Positions 34,448 to 43,864 of a stretch of DNA of 64,000 nt are shown one piece after another (positions within the stretch are counted from its first letter, which is position 1; each line of letters starts with the position of its first letter). The notes under the pieces are model-generated. The model was not told where the DNA came from, ran no database searches, and saw only the letters and a program-made list of their open reading frames with translations. The translations under genes and the position numbers were made by a program. This DNA is from Streptomyces sp. NWU339 (GTDB lineage Bacteria > Actinomycetota > Actinomycetes > Streptomycetales > Streptomycetaceae). The DNA lies in NCBI RefSeq assembly GCF_003143855.1, contig NZ_QFRK01000028.1, positions 44-64,043 on the forward strand. Direction: 5' to 3'.

Positions 34448-34972
34448 TTACGCCGACCGGTCGAGAGCGCGCAGCGACCGGTCGGTGATCGAACGGGCAC
34501 CGCGTCCGATCGCGATCGTCCCGGACTGGACCAGTTCCTTGATGCCGAACGGTTCCAGCATCTTGAGCATGGCGGACAGCTTGTCGCTGCTGCCGGTGGC
34601 CTCGATGGTGACGGCCTCCGGGGAGACGTCCACGGTCTTGGCGCGGAACAGCTGGACGATCTCGACGATCTGGGAACGCGTCTCGTTGTCGGCGCGCACC
34701 TTCACCAGGACGAGTTCGCGCTGAACGGCCTGCGACGACTCGAGTTCGACGATCTTCAGAACGTTGACGAGCTTGTTGAGCTGCTTGGTCACCTGCTCCA
34801 GCGGGAACTCCTCGACGCTCACCACGATGGTGATACGGGAGATGTCGGGGTGCTCGGTGACGCCGACGGCGAGCGAGTCGATGTTGAAGCCGCGGCGGGA
34901 GAACAGCGCGGCGATCCGGGCCAGGATGCCGGGGGTGTTCTCCACCAGGACGGAGAGCGTGTGCTTGGACAT
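34448..34972 (-). CDS. ilvN: Acetolactate synthase small (regulatory) subunit
   Basis: This 174-residue ACT-domain protein activates the catalytic subunit IlvB and gives it valine feedback sensitivity. The first ACT domain starts at HTLSVLVENTPGILARIAALF, with the conserved RRGFNIDSLAVG. The second half (about 80-165) is the usual C-terminal domain needed for activation. It begins at ATG 34972, 21 bases after the ilvB stop, and is therefore co-transcribed and probably made in stoichiometric amounts with IlvB. It is also called ilvH in other species. Confidence 0.96.
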   Translation of the reverse strand: MSKHTLSVLVENTPGILARIAALFSRRGFNIDSLAVGVTEHPDISRITIVVSVEEFPLEQVTKQLNKLVNVLKIVELESSQAVQRELVLVKVRADNETRSQIVEIVQLFRAKTVDVSPEAVTIEATGSSDKLSAMLKMLEPFGIKELVQSGTIAIGRGARSITDRSLRALDRSA

Positions 34973-34993
34973 GATCTCTTGGGTCTCTCTCGC

Positions 34994-36901
34994 TCAGTCG
35001 TCTTCGTTGTCGCCGAAGTCGGGGCGGACGTCGCGGGCGGCCATGATCTCGTCGTTGGAGGTGCCGGCGGCGACCATCGGCCACACCATGGCGTCCTGGT
35101 GGACGATGAAGTCGACGACGACCGGGCGGTCGTTGATCGAGTTCGCCTCCTCGATGACCTTGTCGAGGTCCGCCGGGTCCTCGCAGCGGATCGCGTGGCA
35201 GCCCATGGCCTCCGACAGCTTGACGAAGTCGGGGACTCGGGTGCCCGCGCTCCGCTGCGTGGCCGGTCCCACGGCGGAGCCGCCGTTCAGGTCGGTGGGG
35301 GCGTTGTTCGTCTCGACGGGGCCGGAGCCCAGCACGGTGTTGGAGTACCGCTGGTTGTAGAACAGGGTCTGCCACTGGCGGACCATCCCGAGAGCGCCGT
35401 TGTTGATGACGGCGACCTTGATCGGGATGTTGTTCAGGGCGCAGGTGGTGAGTTCCTGGTTGGTCATCTGGAAGCAGCCGTCGCCGTCGATCGCCCAGAC
35501 GGCCCGGCCGGGCTGTCCGGCCTTGGCGCCCATGGCCGCCGGGACGGCGTAGCCCATGGTCCCGGCACCGCCGGAGTTCAGCCAGGTGGCGGGCTTCTCG
35601 TACTGGATGAAGTGCGCGGCCCACATCTGGTGCTGGCCGACGCCCGCGGCGAAGATCGTGTCCTCGGGCGCCAGTTGTCCGATGCGCTCGATGACCTGCT
35701 GCGGGGAGAGCGAACCGTCCTCGGGCTGGTCGTAGCCCAGGGGGTAGGTGTCGCGCCAGCGGCTCAGGTCCTTCCACCAGGCCGCATACCGCGACCTGGC
35801 GGCCTCGCCCCAGTGGCCCTCGGCGTGCTCCTTCTGGACGGCCTGGACGAGATCGGCGAGGACCTCGCGGGCGTCACCGACGATCGGCACGTCGGCGGCG
35901 CGGTTCTTGCCGATCTCGGCCGGGTCGATGTCGGCGTGGACGATCCTGGCGTACGGGGCGAAGCTGTCCAGCTTGCCGGTGACGCGGTCGTCGAAGCGGG
36001 CTCCGAGGGCGACGATCAGGTCTGCCTTCTGCAGCGCGGTGACGGCGGTGACCGCACCGTGCATGCCCGGCATTCCCACGTGCAGCGGGTGGCTGTCGGG
36101 GAATGCGCCGAGTGCCATCAGGGTGGTGGTGACGGGAGCACCGGTGAGTTCCGCGAGGACCTTCAGCTCGGCCGTGGCGCGGGCCTTGATGACACCACCG
36201 CCGACGTAGAGGACCGGCCGCTTCGCGGAGGTGATCAGCTTGGCCGCCTCGCGGATCTGCTTGGCGTGCGGCTTGGTGACGGGCCGGTAGCCGGGCAGGT
36301 CCATGGTGGGCGGCCAGGAGAAGGTGGTGCGCGCCTGGAGGGCGTCCTTGGCGATGTCCACCAGCACCGGGCCGGGGCGGCCGGTGGCGGCGATGTGGAA
36401 GGCCTGCGCGATCACCCGGGGGATGTCCTCGGCCTTGGTGACCAGGAAGTTGTGCTTGGTGATCGGCATGGTGATGCCGACGATGTCCGCTTCCTGGAAG
36501 GCGTCCGTGCCGATCGCCTTGGAGGCGACCTGGCCGGTGATCGCGACCAGCGGCACGGAGTCCATGTGCGCGTCGGCGATCGGGGTGACCAGGTTGGTGG
36601 CGCCGGGGCCCGAGGTCGCCATGCAGACGCCCACCTTGCCGGTGGCCTGCGCGTACCCCGTGGCCGCGTGGCCGGCGCCCTGCTCGTGGCGGACCAGGAC
36701 GTGACGCACCCGGGTGGAGTCCATCAGCGGGTCGTAGGCGGGAAGGATCGCACCGCCGGGGATGCCGAATACCGTGTCGGCGCCGACCTCCTCGAGAGAG
36801 CGAATGAGGGACTGCGCGCCCGTGACGCTCTCGGGGGCGGACTGCTGTCCTCCGGATCGGGGCCGCGGCTGCGGATGGGCCCCGGTGGCCTGCTCGGTCA
36901 T
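34994..36901 (-). CDS. ilvB: Acetolactate synthase large (catalytic) subunit
   Basis: This 635-residue thiamine-diphosphate enzyme joins two pyruvates, or pyruvate and 2-ketobutyrate, in the first common step of Val/Leu/Ile synthesis. The catalytic glutamate is in VLVRHEQGAGHAATGYA, and the TPP-Mg motif runs from GDGCFQMTNQELTT to VINNGALGMV. The FAD-binding middle domain is present. The first 35 residues are a polar Pro/Gln/Ser-rich extension. Start ATG 36901 has GAGAAGAG upstream; the frame is open further up but runs through the attenuator hairpin. Upstream lie a Leu/Ile/Val-rich leader peptide and an intrinsic terminator, so attenuation by branched-chain amino acids is likely. It heads the ilvBNC operon. 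Confidence 0.97.
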   Translation of the reverse strand: MTEQATGAHPQPRPRSGGQQSAPESVTGAQSLIRSLEEVGADTVFGIPGGAILPAYDPLMDSTRVRHVLVRHEQGAGHAATGYAQATGKVGVCMATSGPGATNLVTPIADAHMDSVPLVAITGQVASKAIGTDAFQEADIVGITMPITKHNFLVTKAEDIPRVIAQAFHIAATGRPGPVLVDIAKDALQARTTFSWPPTMDLPGYRPVTKPHAKQIREAAKLITSAKRPVLYVGGGVIKARATAELKVLAELTGAPVTTTLMALGAFPDSHPLHVGMPGMHGAVTAVTALQKADLIVALGARFDDRVTGKLDSFAPYARIVHADIDPAEIGKNRAADVPIVGDAREVLADLVQAVQKEHAEGHWGEAARSRYAAWWKDLSRWRDTYPLGYDQPEDGSLSPQQVIERIGQLAPEDTIFAAGVGQHQMWAAHFIQYEKPATWLNSGGAGTMGYAVPAAMGAKAGQPGRAVWAIDGDGCFQMTNQELTTCALNNIPIKVAVINNGALGMVRQWQTLFYNQRYSNTVLGSGPVETNNAPTDLNGGSAVGPATQRSAGTRVPDFVKLSEAMGCHAIRCEDPADLDKVIEEANSINDRPVVVDFIVHQDAMVWPMVAAGTSNDEIMAARDVRPDFGDNEDD

Positions 36902-36986
36902 CGGCTTCTCTTCTCGATGCTGAGGGTTCTTGCGAGGTTTGTGCGGTGTGTGCGGGCGGTGCGGCAGGTGCTGGTGCAACAAAAAA

Positions 36987-37014
36987 CCCCTCGTGCCAAA
37001 AGGCAATCGAGGGG
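36987..37014 (-). terminator. Attenuator of the ilvBNC operon
   Basis: Stem CCCCTCG-TGCC / GGCA-(AT)-CGAGGGG with loop TTTT is followed on the minus strand by TTTTTTGTTGC. It lies 86 bases before ilvB and 41 bases after the leader peptide stop. It is the clearest U-tract terminator in the window. Confidence 0.88.
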
Positions 37015-37054
37015 AGCGCGCCGGACGGGGGCGCCGAGCAGTCGATGCTCAGCG

Positions 37055-37096
37055 TCAGCCGACGCGCTTTCCAAGTACGAGAATTCGGGTGCGCAT
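37055..37096 (-). CDS. ilvB leader peptide MRTRILVLGKRVG
   Basis: This 13-codon peptide runs from ATG 37096 to TGA 37055 behind a strong ribosome site (GGGGGGAGGG, 8 bases before the ATG). Five of 13 residues are Ile, Leu or Val (I-L-V-L near the middle and one V), with several codons uncommon in this genome (ATT, GTA, CTT). A terminator with a long U-tract follows. Ribosome stalling on these codons would favour read-through into ilvB. Leader-peptide attenuation of ilvBNC has been proposed before in Streptomyces coelicolor. Confidence 0.85.
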   Translation of the reverse strand: MRTRILVLGKRVG

Positions 37097-37129
37097 GTCA
37101 CTGACCCTCCCCCCGACGTGCACCGACTG

Positions 37130-40100
37130 TCAAGTGGGTGGGACAGGCGTCTCATCATGTGAGCGCAGAGCCGTGCCGCCTCTGAGCATGGTGGCCACCC
37201 CCGACGTGTACCCGCCGGAGCCGCCGCCCGCGAACGCGGGTTCGGCCGGTCCGTGCGGCATCGGACAGTGACCGGCGCCGAGCGCCCTGCGCAGCCGGTA
37301 CTCGTCCAGGGGTCCGGAGAAGGCCATGCCCTGCCCGTGCGTGCACCCCATCGCGCGGAGGGCGACGACCTGCTCGGACAGGTCCACCCCGTCGGCCACG
37401 GACTGCATCCCGAGGTCGCCGGCGATCCGCAGCAGTCCGCTGGTGATCTTGTGCAGCCGTGCGGACTCGACCACGCCCTCGACCAGGCTGCGGTCGAGTT
37501 TGAGCACGTCCACGGGGAGCCGCCTGAGGGCGGTGATCGCCGCGTAGCCGTCGCCGAAGCCGTCCAGGGCGATGCGGACGCCGACGCGCCTGAGGGCGGT
37601 CAGGCGGCGCTCCAGCTCGTCCAGGCAGACCCGCGGGTCGGTTTCGGCCACCTCGACGACCAGCGAGCCGGAGGGCAATCCGTGCCGGGTGAGCAGGGCC
37701 TCGATCGAGCTGAGCGGCAGTGAGCGGTCCAGCAGCCTGCGGGCGCCGATCCGGACGGCCACGGGCACCGACGCCCCCGTCGCCTGCCGTTCGGCGGCCT
37801 GCTCGACCGCCTCCTCCAGCAGCCAGCGGCCCAGCTCGGCGGTCTTCTCGCTGTCCTCGGCGACGCGCAGGAACTCCGCGGGGGTGAACAGCACCCCCTG
37901 CGCGGAACGCCAGCGCGCCTGCGCGCAGACCGAGGTGATCCTGCCGTCCTCCAGGGACACCACCGGCTGGTGCAGCAGCGCGAACTCCCCGTCGTGCAGC
38001 GCGGCGCGCAGCCGGGTGGCCAGCTCCGCCCTGCGGACGACGTCCTGCTGCATCTGCGGCCGGTACAGCTCCACCCGGCCCTTGCCGGCGGCCTTGGCCC
38101 GGTACATGGCGAGGTCCGCGTTGCGCAGCAGTTCACCCGCGCCGAGGGCCGGTTCGGCGAAGGCGACACCGATGGAGGCGTTGACCCGGACATCGTTGCC
38201 GTCGATGAGGTAGGGCTGGGACAGGGTCACTCTGAGACGGTCGGCGAGCTCCAGGATGTGCCGCTCGCGGGCCTCCCGGTCACGGGCTCCGTCGCCCACG
38301 ATCAGGGCAGCGAACTCGTCGCCGCCCAGCCGGGAGGCGGTGTCGCCCTTGCGGACCGCGTCCCGGAGTCTGCGGGCGGCGTGGATGAGCAGCTCGTCCC
38401 CGGCCTGGTGGCCGATGGTGTCGTTGACGGCCTTGAAGCCGTCGAGGTCGATGAAGAGCACGGCCGTGCCCCTGAGGGCGGCACCCCGGTCGGAGGCGCG
38501 GCGGCCGGACAGGGCCTGCTGGACGCGCCGGGTGAACAGGGCGCGGTTGGGCAGGTCGGTCAGCGGGTCGTGTTCGGCGTTGTGCTGGAGCTGCGCCTGC
38601 AGGCGCACTCTCTCGGTGACGTCCCGGCTGTTGAAGATGAGGCCGCCGTGGTGCCGGTTGACGGTCGACTCCACGTTCAGCCAGCCTCCCCCACTCTCGG
38701 CTTCGCTCGAGCGGGGGGACCCCCCTGAGCGGGAGGTGCCCCACCGCCGGAGCGGAAACGGCATTCGATGCGCGTGGTGGGTTCCTCGACGGGGTTGGCG
38801 GCGAGGAAACGGCGCACCTCGTGCACGACGCAGCCCAGGTCCTCCGGGTGGATGAGCTGGGCCAGTTCCGTACCCACCAGCTCCTCCGCGGGACGGCCGT
38901 ACACCCCGGCGGCGGCCGGGGAGACGTAGCGGAGCATGCCGCTGGGGGCGGCGATCATGATGACGTCGCTGGAGCCCTGCACCAGGGAGCGGAAGTGGTT
39001 CTCCTTGTGCGCCAGTTCCTGGGTGAGGGTGATGTTGTCGAGCAGCATGATGCCCTGGCGCACGACGAGCGCGAGCACCACGGTGCCACCGGTGAGCAGG
39101 ACCACGCGGTCGACGCTGCGACCGTTGAGGACGGTGTAGAGGATGCCCAGGGTGCACACCGCAGCGGCGAGATACGGGGTGAGCGCGGCGAGGGAACCGG
39201 CGATGGGCCGGGAGACCGGATAACGGCCGCGCTCACCGCCGGGTCCGGGGAGATGGTGGTGGCCGGGTCCGCCGCGCTGTCCGGGCAGGTGCTCGCGCAC
39301 CACGCGCGTGTGCCCCTCGTCCTCGGACCGGTCGCCCCTCGGTCCGGTCCAGGGTGCGTACGCCAGGAGCAGCGAGCCGGCGAACCAGCCCGCGTCGAGC
39401 AGCTGTCCCGAGCGGTAGGTGTCGTGCAGCAGCGGAGAGGTGAACACGGCGTCGCACATCACGGTGAGCGCGAGCGCACCGATCGCGGTGTTGACCGCGG
39501 AGCGGTTCACTGCCGACCGCCGGAAGTGCAGGGCGAGCACCATGCTGACCAGGGCGATGTCGAGCAGCGGATAGGCCAGCGACAGCGCGGTGTGCGCCAC
39601 GTGCTCACCGCCGGCCTGCGCGGTCTGGGCGAGCGCGAGGCTCCAGGCGAGGGTGAGCAGGGAGCCGCCGATCAGCCAGGCGTCCAGCCCCAGACAGACC
39701 CAGCCGGCCTTGGTCACGGGCCGTTTGGCGAGCACCAGCAGCCCGACGATGGCGGGGGGCGCGAAGCACAGGAAGAACAGGTCCGCGTAGCTGGGACTGG
39801 GTACGGGAAGCCCGAGAACGACCTCGTACCACCCCCAGACCAGGTTGCCCAGGGACGCCATGGCGGAGGAGATGCCGAACAGCAGCCAGGCGGACCGGAA
39901 GCTGACGCGGCGGCCGCGCGCGTAGAGGAAGCAGGACACGGCCGCCGCGGCCGCGGCGGCGCTCAGCCCGAAGTCACCCATGATCAGAGCGAGTCGGTCC
40001 GATCCCCAACCGAGCGCGGCCCCGATGGCATAGACCGCGCAGACGAAGGCCAGGACGAGCTGCGGGACCAGGCCCGCCCGGCGGTCCACGGCCGTCGGGC

Positions 40101-40350
40101 GGGCCGGCGTCACTCCTGGGGCGGGCTGCGTCCGCGCCGCCCCCTCGAGCGTGGAGGTGGAGGCCGGCGCGCTCACCGGTCCCTCCCGGCCCGCGCTGCC
40201 TCCAGGTCCCTCGGATGCCGCGACACCTCCGCGCCCTCTGGGTTCCGGGGCGCGGGGCGGGGCGGCCACTCGCCGCGGTGACCCCGGCTGCGCGCAGTCG
40301 TGCGCCAGGGTCGCCGCCGGCGGCTCCGTCGCGTCGGATCGCTCGTCCAT
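37130..40350 (-). pseudogene. PAS-GGDEF-EAL membrane protein, frame broken by a 56-bp insertion
   Basis: The N-terminal part (ATG 40350 to TGA 38677) encodes a Pro-rich start, a membrane region with about eight hydrophobic segments and most of a PAS domain (FRSLVQGSSDVIMIAAPSG), ending IECRFRSGG and then 19 unrelated residues. The rest continues in the next frame from about 38684 to 37130. It encodes WLNVESTVNRHHGGLIFNSR (end of PAS), a GGDEF domain with intact RLGGDEFAALI, and an EAL domain that looks degenerate (CAQARW for EALxR, DGFGDGYAAI for DDFGTGYSS). The frame is lost at a palindromic insertion (38685-38740) whose length, 56, is not a multiple of three. ATG 38764 could restart the second part (544 residues). 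Ancestrally it would be a cyclic-di-GMP synthase with a non-catalytic EAL domain. A sequencing error in the G/C runs remains possible. Confidence 0.75.
38685..38740. repeat. 56-bp palindromic insertion in the GGDEF-EAL gene
   Basis: The segment starts CCTCCCCCACTCTCGG and ends TGAGCGGGAGGTGCC on the plus strand and contains runs of six G and six C. Bases 38686-38708 (23 bases) recur exactly, in inverted orientation, at 43920-43942 inside the MITE-like element. Removing 56 bases restores the PAS reading frame as SGGGWLNV. Confidence 0.7.
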
Positions 40351-40548
40351 AGGCCGTGCATCGCCCGTCGCCCCCCTCACAGTCCGCAATGTCAATCCCC
40401 CGCGCCGATCGGTCAGCGGCGCAGCCCCTGTCGGGACGATACACCAGTCTCGTCACTCAGGGACATAGCTTCTCTACGCTCCGTGACGATCACCTGACGC
40501 GCGAGCACCCGTCGCACCCGAACGGTCGCGGACCGTGCTCGAAGCGGA

Positions 40549-41499
40549 CTACGCGCTTGCCGCCCCCGTCACCAGGATCACGTTGCGGAGCTCCTCCTGG
40601 TTCAGGAAACGGTTCAACTGGTCCACCAGCAACCGCTCGGCACGTGGCCGGAAGGCGGAGGTGGGTCCGCCCGCGTGCGGGCTGATGAGGACGCCCGGCG
40701 CCCGCCACAGGGGATGTTCCGCGGGAAGGGGTTCGGGATCGGTGACGTCGAGGGCCGCGGTGATACGGCCGCTCTCCACCTCGGTGAGCAGGGCCGAGGT
40801 GTCGACGACGGGCCCCCGCGCCACGTTCACGAGCAGGGCGCCGTCCTTCATCCGGGCCAGGAAGCCGACGTCCACGAGGTGTCGGGTGGACTCGGTCAGC
40901 GGGGTGGCGAGGACGACGACGTCCGCCTCCGGCAGCATCGAGGGCAGTTCGGTGAACGGATGCACCGGGCCGCGCGCCGTGGTGCGCTCGGAGCGCGCAA
41001 CGCGCGCCACCCGCGCGAGCTCGAACGGGGCGAGCCGGTCCTCGATCGCCGCGCCGATCGATCCGTACCCCACGATGAGCACGTTCCGGTCGGCGAGCGC
41101 GGGCCGGAATCCCCCGAGCCACTCCCCCTTGTCCTGCGCCCGCACGAAATCGGGCAGGCCGCGCAGCGAGGCCAGGATCAGGGCGAGCGTCAGCTCCGCC
41201 GTGCTCGCCTCGTGCACACCGCGCGCGTTGCACAGCCGCACGCCGGGGCGCAGGTGCCGCAGACCCGGCTGCACGTGGTCGATGCCGGCGGACAGGGTCT
41301 GCACGACCCGGACGGAGCTCATCAGCGGCAGCGGGCGCACCCCGACCTCGCTGGGCTTCATGTACGGCACGACGTAGAACACGCAGTCGGCCGGGTCGGC
41401 GGGGAAGTCCTCGGCGCCGTCCCAGAAGCGGTATTCGGGCCCCTCGGGAAGGCCCTCGATCTCGTCCGGCGGGAGGGGAAGCCATACGTCAGCAGTCAT
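40549..41499 (-). CDS. D-isomer-specific 2-hydroxyacid dehydrogenase family protein
   Basis: This 316-residue NAD(P)-dependent dehydrogenase reduces a 2-keto acid or related compound. The Rossmann motif VLIVGYGSIGAAIEDR (about residue 140), catalytic arginine in LLVNVARGPVVD, glutamate in VTDPEPLPAEHPLW and histidine in ISPHAGGPTSAF are intact, so it should be active. It is shorter than SerA and lacks an ACT domain, closer to glyoxylate/hydroxypyruvate or phosphonate-type dehydrogenases; the substrate is unclear. The start is ATG 41499. It diverges from the aldo/keto reductase gene 75 bases away, so the two may share a control region. Confidence 0.9.
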   Translation of the reverse strand: MTADVWLPLPPDEIEGLPEGPEYRFWDGAEDFPADPADCVFYVVPYMKPSEVGVRPLPLMSSVRVVQTLSAGIDHVQPGLRHLRPGVRLCNARGVHEASTAELTLALILASLRGLPDFVRAQDKGEWLGGFRPALADRNVLIVGYGSIGAAIEDRLAPFELARVARVARSERTTARGPVHPFTELPSMLPEADVVVLATPLTESTRHLVDVGFLARMKDGALLVNVARGPVVDTSALLTEVESGRITAALDVTDPEPLPAEHPLWRAPGVLISPHAGGPTSAFRPRAERLLVDQLNRFLNQEELRNVILVTGAASA

Positions 41500-41574
41500 G
41501 GCCAGGAGGCTATGTCAGGGGCGTACGGCGGCAGAGGTTAGGTTGGTGGCCGGGAGAGGGAGGGTCACGACCAG

Positions 41575-42573
41575 GTGGAGCGCAGGACGATCGGCGCGAC
41601 GGCGCTCGCGGTGGGGGCCGTCGGACTCGGGTGCATGCCGATGAGCTGGGCCTACAGCACCTCGCGGCAGCGCGGCGAGGACTCGCTCAGGGCGGTGCAC
41701 CGGGCACTCGACCTGGGCTCGACGCTGCTGGACACGGCCGACATGTACGGCCCGTTCACCAACGAGCTGCTGTTGGGGCGGGTGCTGAAGGAGCGGCGTG
41801 CCGACGCCTTCGTGTCGACGAAGGTCGGTCTGCTGGTGGGCGATCAGCACATCGTGGCCAACGGCCGCCCCGGATACGTGAGAAGAGCCTGTGACGCGTC
41901 CCTGCGGCGGCTCCAGACGGACGTCATCGATCTCTACCAGCTGCACCGCGCGGACCCGGAGGTGCCGGTCGAGGAGACCTGGGGCGCGATGGCCGATCTC
42001 GTCCGGGCCGGAAAGGTACGGGCGCTGGGGCTCTGCGCGGTCGGCGCGCGGTCGGCGCGGCGGCCGGGGGCACGGCTGCACGACACGACGATCCGGCAGC
42101 TGGAGCGGGTGCAGCAGGTCTTCCCGGTGAGCGCGGTGCAGGCGGAGCTGTCGGTGTGGTCGCCGGAGGCGGTGGAGGCGCTGCTGCCGTGGTGCGGGGC
42201 ACGCGGCGTGGGCTTCCTGGCCGCGATGCCGCTCGGCAACGGCTTCCTGACCGGCACGCTGACACCGGGGGAGGGATTCGAGGCGGACGATCTGCGCGCC
42301 CGGCACCCGCGCTTCACGGCCGAGATGATGGCCGCGAACCAGCCGATCGTGGTCGGCCTGCGCCGTGTCGCCCGCCGGCACGGCGAGGACGTCACCCCGG
42401 CGCAGGTGGCTCTGGCCTGGGTGTTGTCCCTGGGCGGGCAGGTGGTCCCGGTGCCGGGCGCCAAGCGGGAGCGGTGGGTCGCCGAGAACGCCGGGGCGGC
42501 GGAGCTGCGCCTGACGGAAACGGACCTGGCGGAGATTGCGGCGCTGCCCGCGGCACAGGGGTCGTGGGACTGA
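41575..42573 (+). CDS. Aldo/keto reductase
   Basis: This 332-residue (beta/alpha)8 oxidoreductase uses NADPH to reduce aldehydes or ketones. The catalytic tetrad is visible: Asp and Tyr in LLDTADMYGPFTNE, Lys in AFVSTKVGLL, His in IDLYQLHRADPEVPVEETWG. The C-terminal NADP site includes VPVPGAKRERWVAENAGA. It belongs to the AKR11/AKR13-like bacterial group by its N-terminus (RTIGATALAVGAVGLGCMPM). The start GTG 41575 has a GA-rich leader. The substrate is unknown. It is followed by the lipoprotein gene after 133 bases. Confidence 0.92.
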   Translation: MERRTIGATALAVGAVGLGCMPMSWAYSTSRQRGEDSLRAVHRALDLGSTLLDTADMYGPFTNELLLGRVLKERRADAFVSTKVGLLVGDQHIVANGRPGYVRRACDASLRRLQTDVIDLYQLHRADPEVPVEETWGAMADLVRAGKVRALGLCAVGARSARRPGARLHDTTIRQLERVQQVFPVSAVQAELSVWSPEAVEALLPWCGARGVGFLAAMPLGNGFLTGTLTPGEGFEADDLRARHPRFTAEMMAANQPIVVGLRRVARRHGEDVTPAQVALAWVLSLGGQVVPVPGAKRERWVAENAGAAELRLTETDLAEIAALPAAQGSWD

Positions 42574-42706
42574 GGCGGGACGGGACTGGACCGGGGCTGG
42601 GGCTGGGCTGCGCGGTGATCGACGATTCGGACTCGCGTGATCGGGAACCTGTGGGGCGCGAGCGGGGTATGACAGGTAGAACCTGCCGTGTCGAAGGGAC
42701 AAGATC

Positions 42707-43864
42707 GTGCACCATCGAGCCGTTACGGCCGTGCTGGCCGCCGCCGCGCTCCTGCTGACGGCCGGCTGTTCCTCCGACGACGGAGGAGCGCCGGGTGGAG
42801 GCGACACCCCGTCGAGCCGTGCGACGGGGCAGTCCTCGCCTGCGGAGCGCGGCGCCGAGGAGACACCCCCGGCGAAGGGCTCGGTGAAGGTGCTCCGCAC
42901 GGTCACCGAGGACCTGAACACCCCCTGGGGTCTCGCGCCCCTGGCCGACGGCGATCTGCTGGTGTCCTCCCGGGACGAGGCGACGATCACCCGGGTCGAC
43001 ACGAAGACGGGCGAGAAGTCCGAGCTGGGCGAGGTGCCGGGGGTGGCGCCGGCCGGCGAGGGCGGTCTGCTCGGCATCGCGCTCTCCCCGGAGTTCGCCT
43101 CGGACCACATGGTCTACGCCTACTTCACCTCGGCCTCGGACAACCGCATCGTCCGCATGATCTACGACGAGAAGAAGCCCGCGGGCCAGCAGTTGGGCGC
43201 ACCCGACACCGTCTTTCGCGGCATCCCCAAGGGGATGGTCCACAACGGTGGCCGGATCGCGTTCGGTCCGGACAAGATGCTGTACGTGGGCACGGGCGAG
43301 AGCGGGGACACCGGACTCTCCCAGGACAAGGAATCCCTGGGCGGCAAGATCCTTCGGCTGACCCCGGAAGGTGAGCCGGCACCGGGCAACCCGTTCCCCG
43401 ACTCCCCGGTGTACTCGTACGGCCACCGCAATGTGCAGGGCCTGGCCTGGGACGGCAAACAGCGCTTGTTCGCCTCGGAGTTCGGCCAGAACACCTGGGA
43501 CGAACTGAACGCGATCAAGCCCGGTGACAACTACGGCTGGCCCGAGGCCGAGGGCTCGTCCGACGACGGCTTCCACAATCCGGTGGCCCAGTGGAGGCCG
43601 GACGAGGCCTCCCCCAGCGGCATCGCGTACGCCGAGGGGTCGATCTGGATGGCGGGCCTGCGCGGCGAGCGCCTGTGGCGGATCCCGCTCAAGGGCACGG
43701 AGGTCTCGGCAAAACCGCAGGCCTTCCTCAAGGGCGAGTACGGCCGGCTGCGCACGGTGGCGTCGGCCGGCGGCGACAAGCTGTGGCTGGTCACCAGCAA
43801 CACGGACGGCCGCCTCACTCCGAGGGAGGGCGACGACCGCATCCTGGAGGTGCGGGTGAGCTAG
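42707..43864 (+). CDS. Sorbosone/glucose dehydrogenase-like beta-propeller lipoprotein
   Basis: This 385-residue exported lipoprotein has a signal peptide ending in the lipobox LTAGC with Cys21, a Ser/Gly/Pro linker (about 22-60) and a six-bladed beta-propeller of the PQQ-dependent sugar dehydrogenase type. Marks are LNTPWGLAPLADGDLLVSSR, EGGLLGIALSPEF, MVHNGGRIAFGPDKMLYVG and YSYGHRNVQGLAWD. Enzymes of this fold oxidise aldose sugars outside the cell. Whether this one binds PQQ cannot be told from sequence alone. The start GTG 42707 has AAGGGA upstream. Its stop codon TAG (43862-43864) is made from the first three bases of the inverted repeat of the 200-bp element that follows, so the original C-terminus may have been longer. 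Confidence 0.88.
   Translation: MHHRAVTAVLAAAALLLTAGCSSDDGGAPGGGDTPSSRATGQSSPAERGAEETPPAKGSVKVLRTVTEDLNTPWGLAPLADGDLLVSSRDEATITRVDTKTGEKSELGEVPGVAPAGEGGLLGIALSPEFASDHMVYAYFTSASDNRIVRMIYDEKKPAGQQLGAPDTVFRGIPKGMVHNGGRIAFGPDKMLYVGTGESGDTGLSQDKESLGGKILRLTPEGEPAPGNPFPDSPVYSYGHRNVQGLAWDGKQRLFASEFGQNTWDELNAIKPGDNYGWPEAEGSSDDGFHNPVAQWRPDEASPSGIAYAEGSIWMAGLRGERLWRIPLKGTEVSAKPQAFLKGEYGRLRTVASAGGDKLWLVTSNTDGRLTPREGDDRILEVRVS

Noticed and set aside
37128..37133. TTGACA hexamer upstream of the ilvB leader as the -35 box
   Set aside because: A -10 box at the right distance is not visible, and the start would fall too close to the leader's ribosome site. It may be coincidental.
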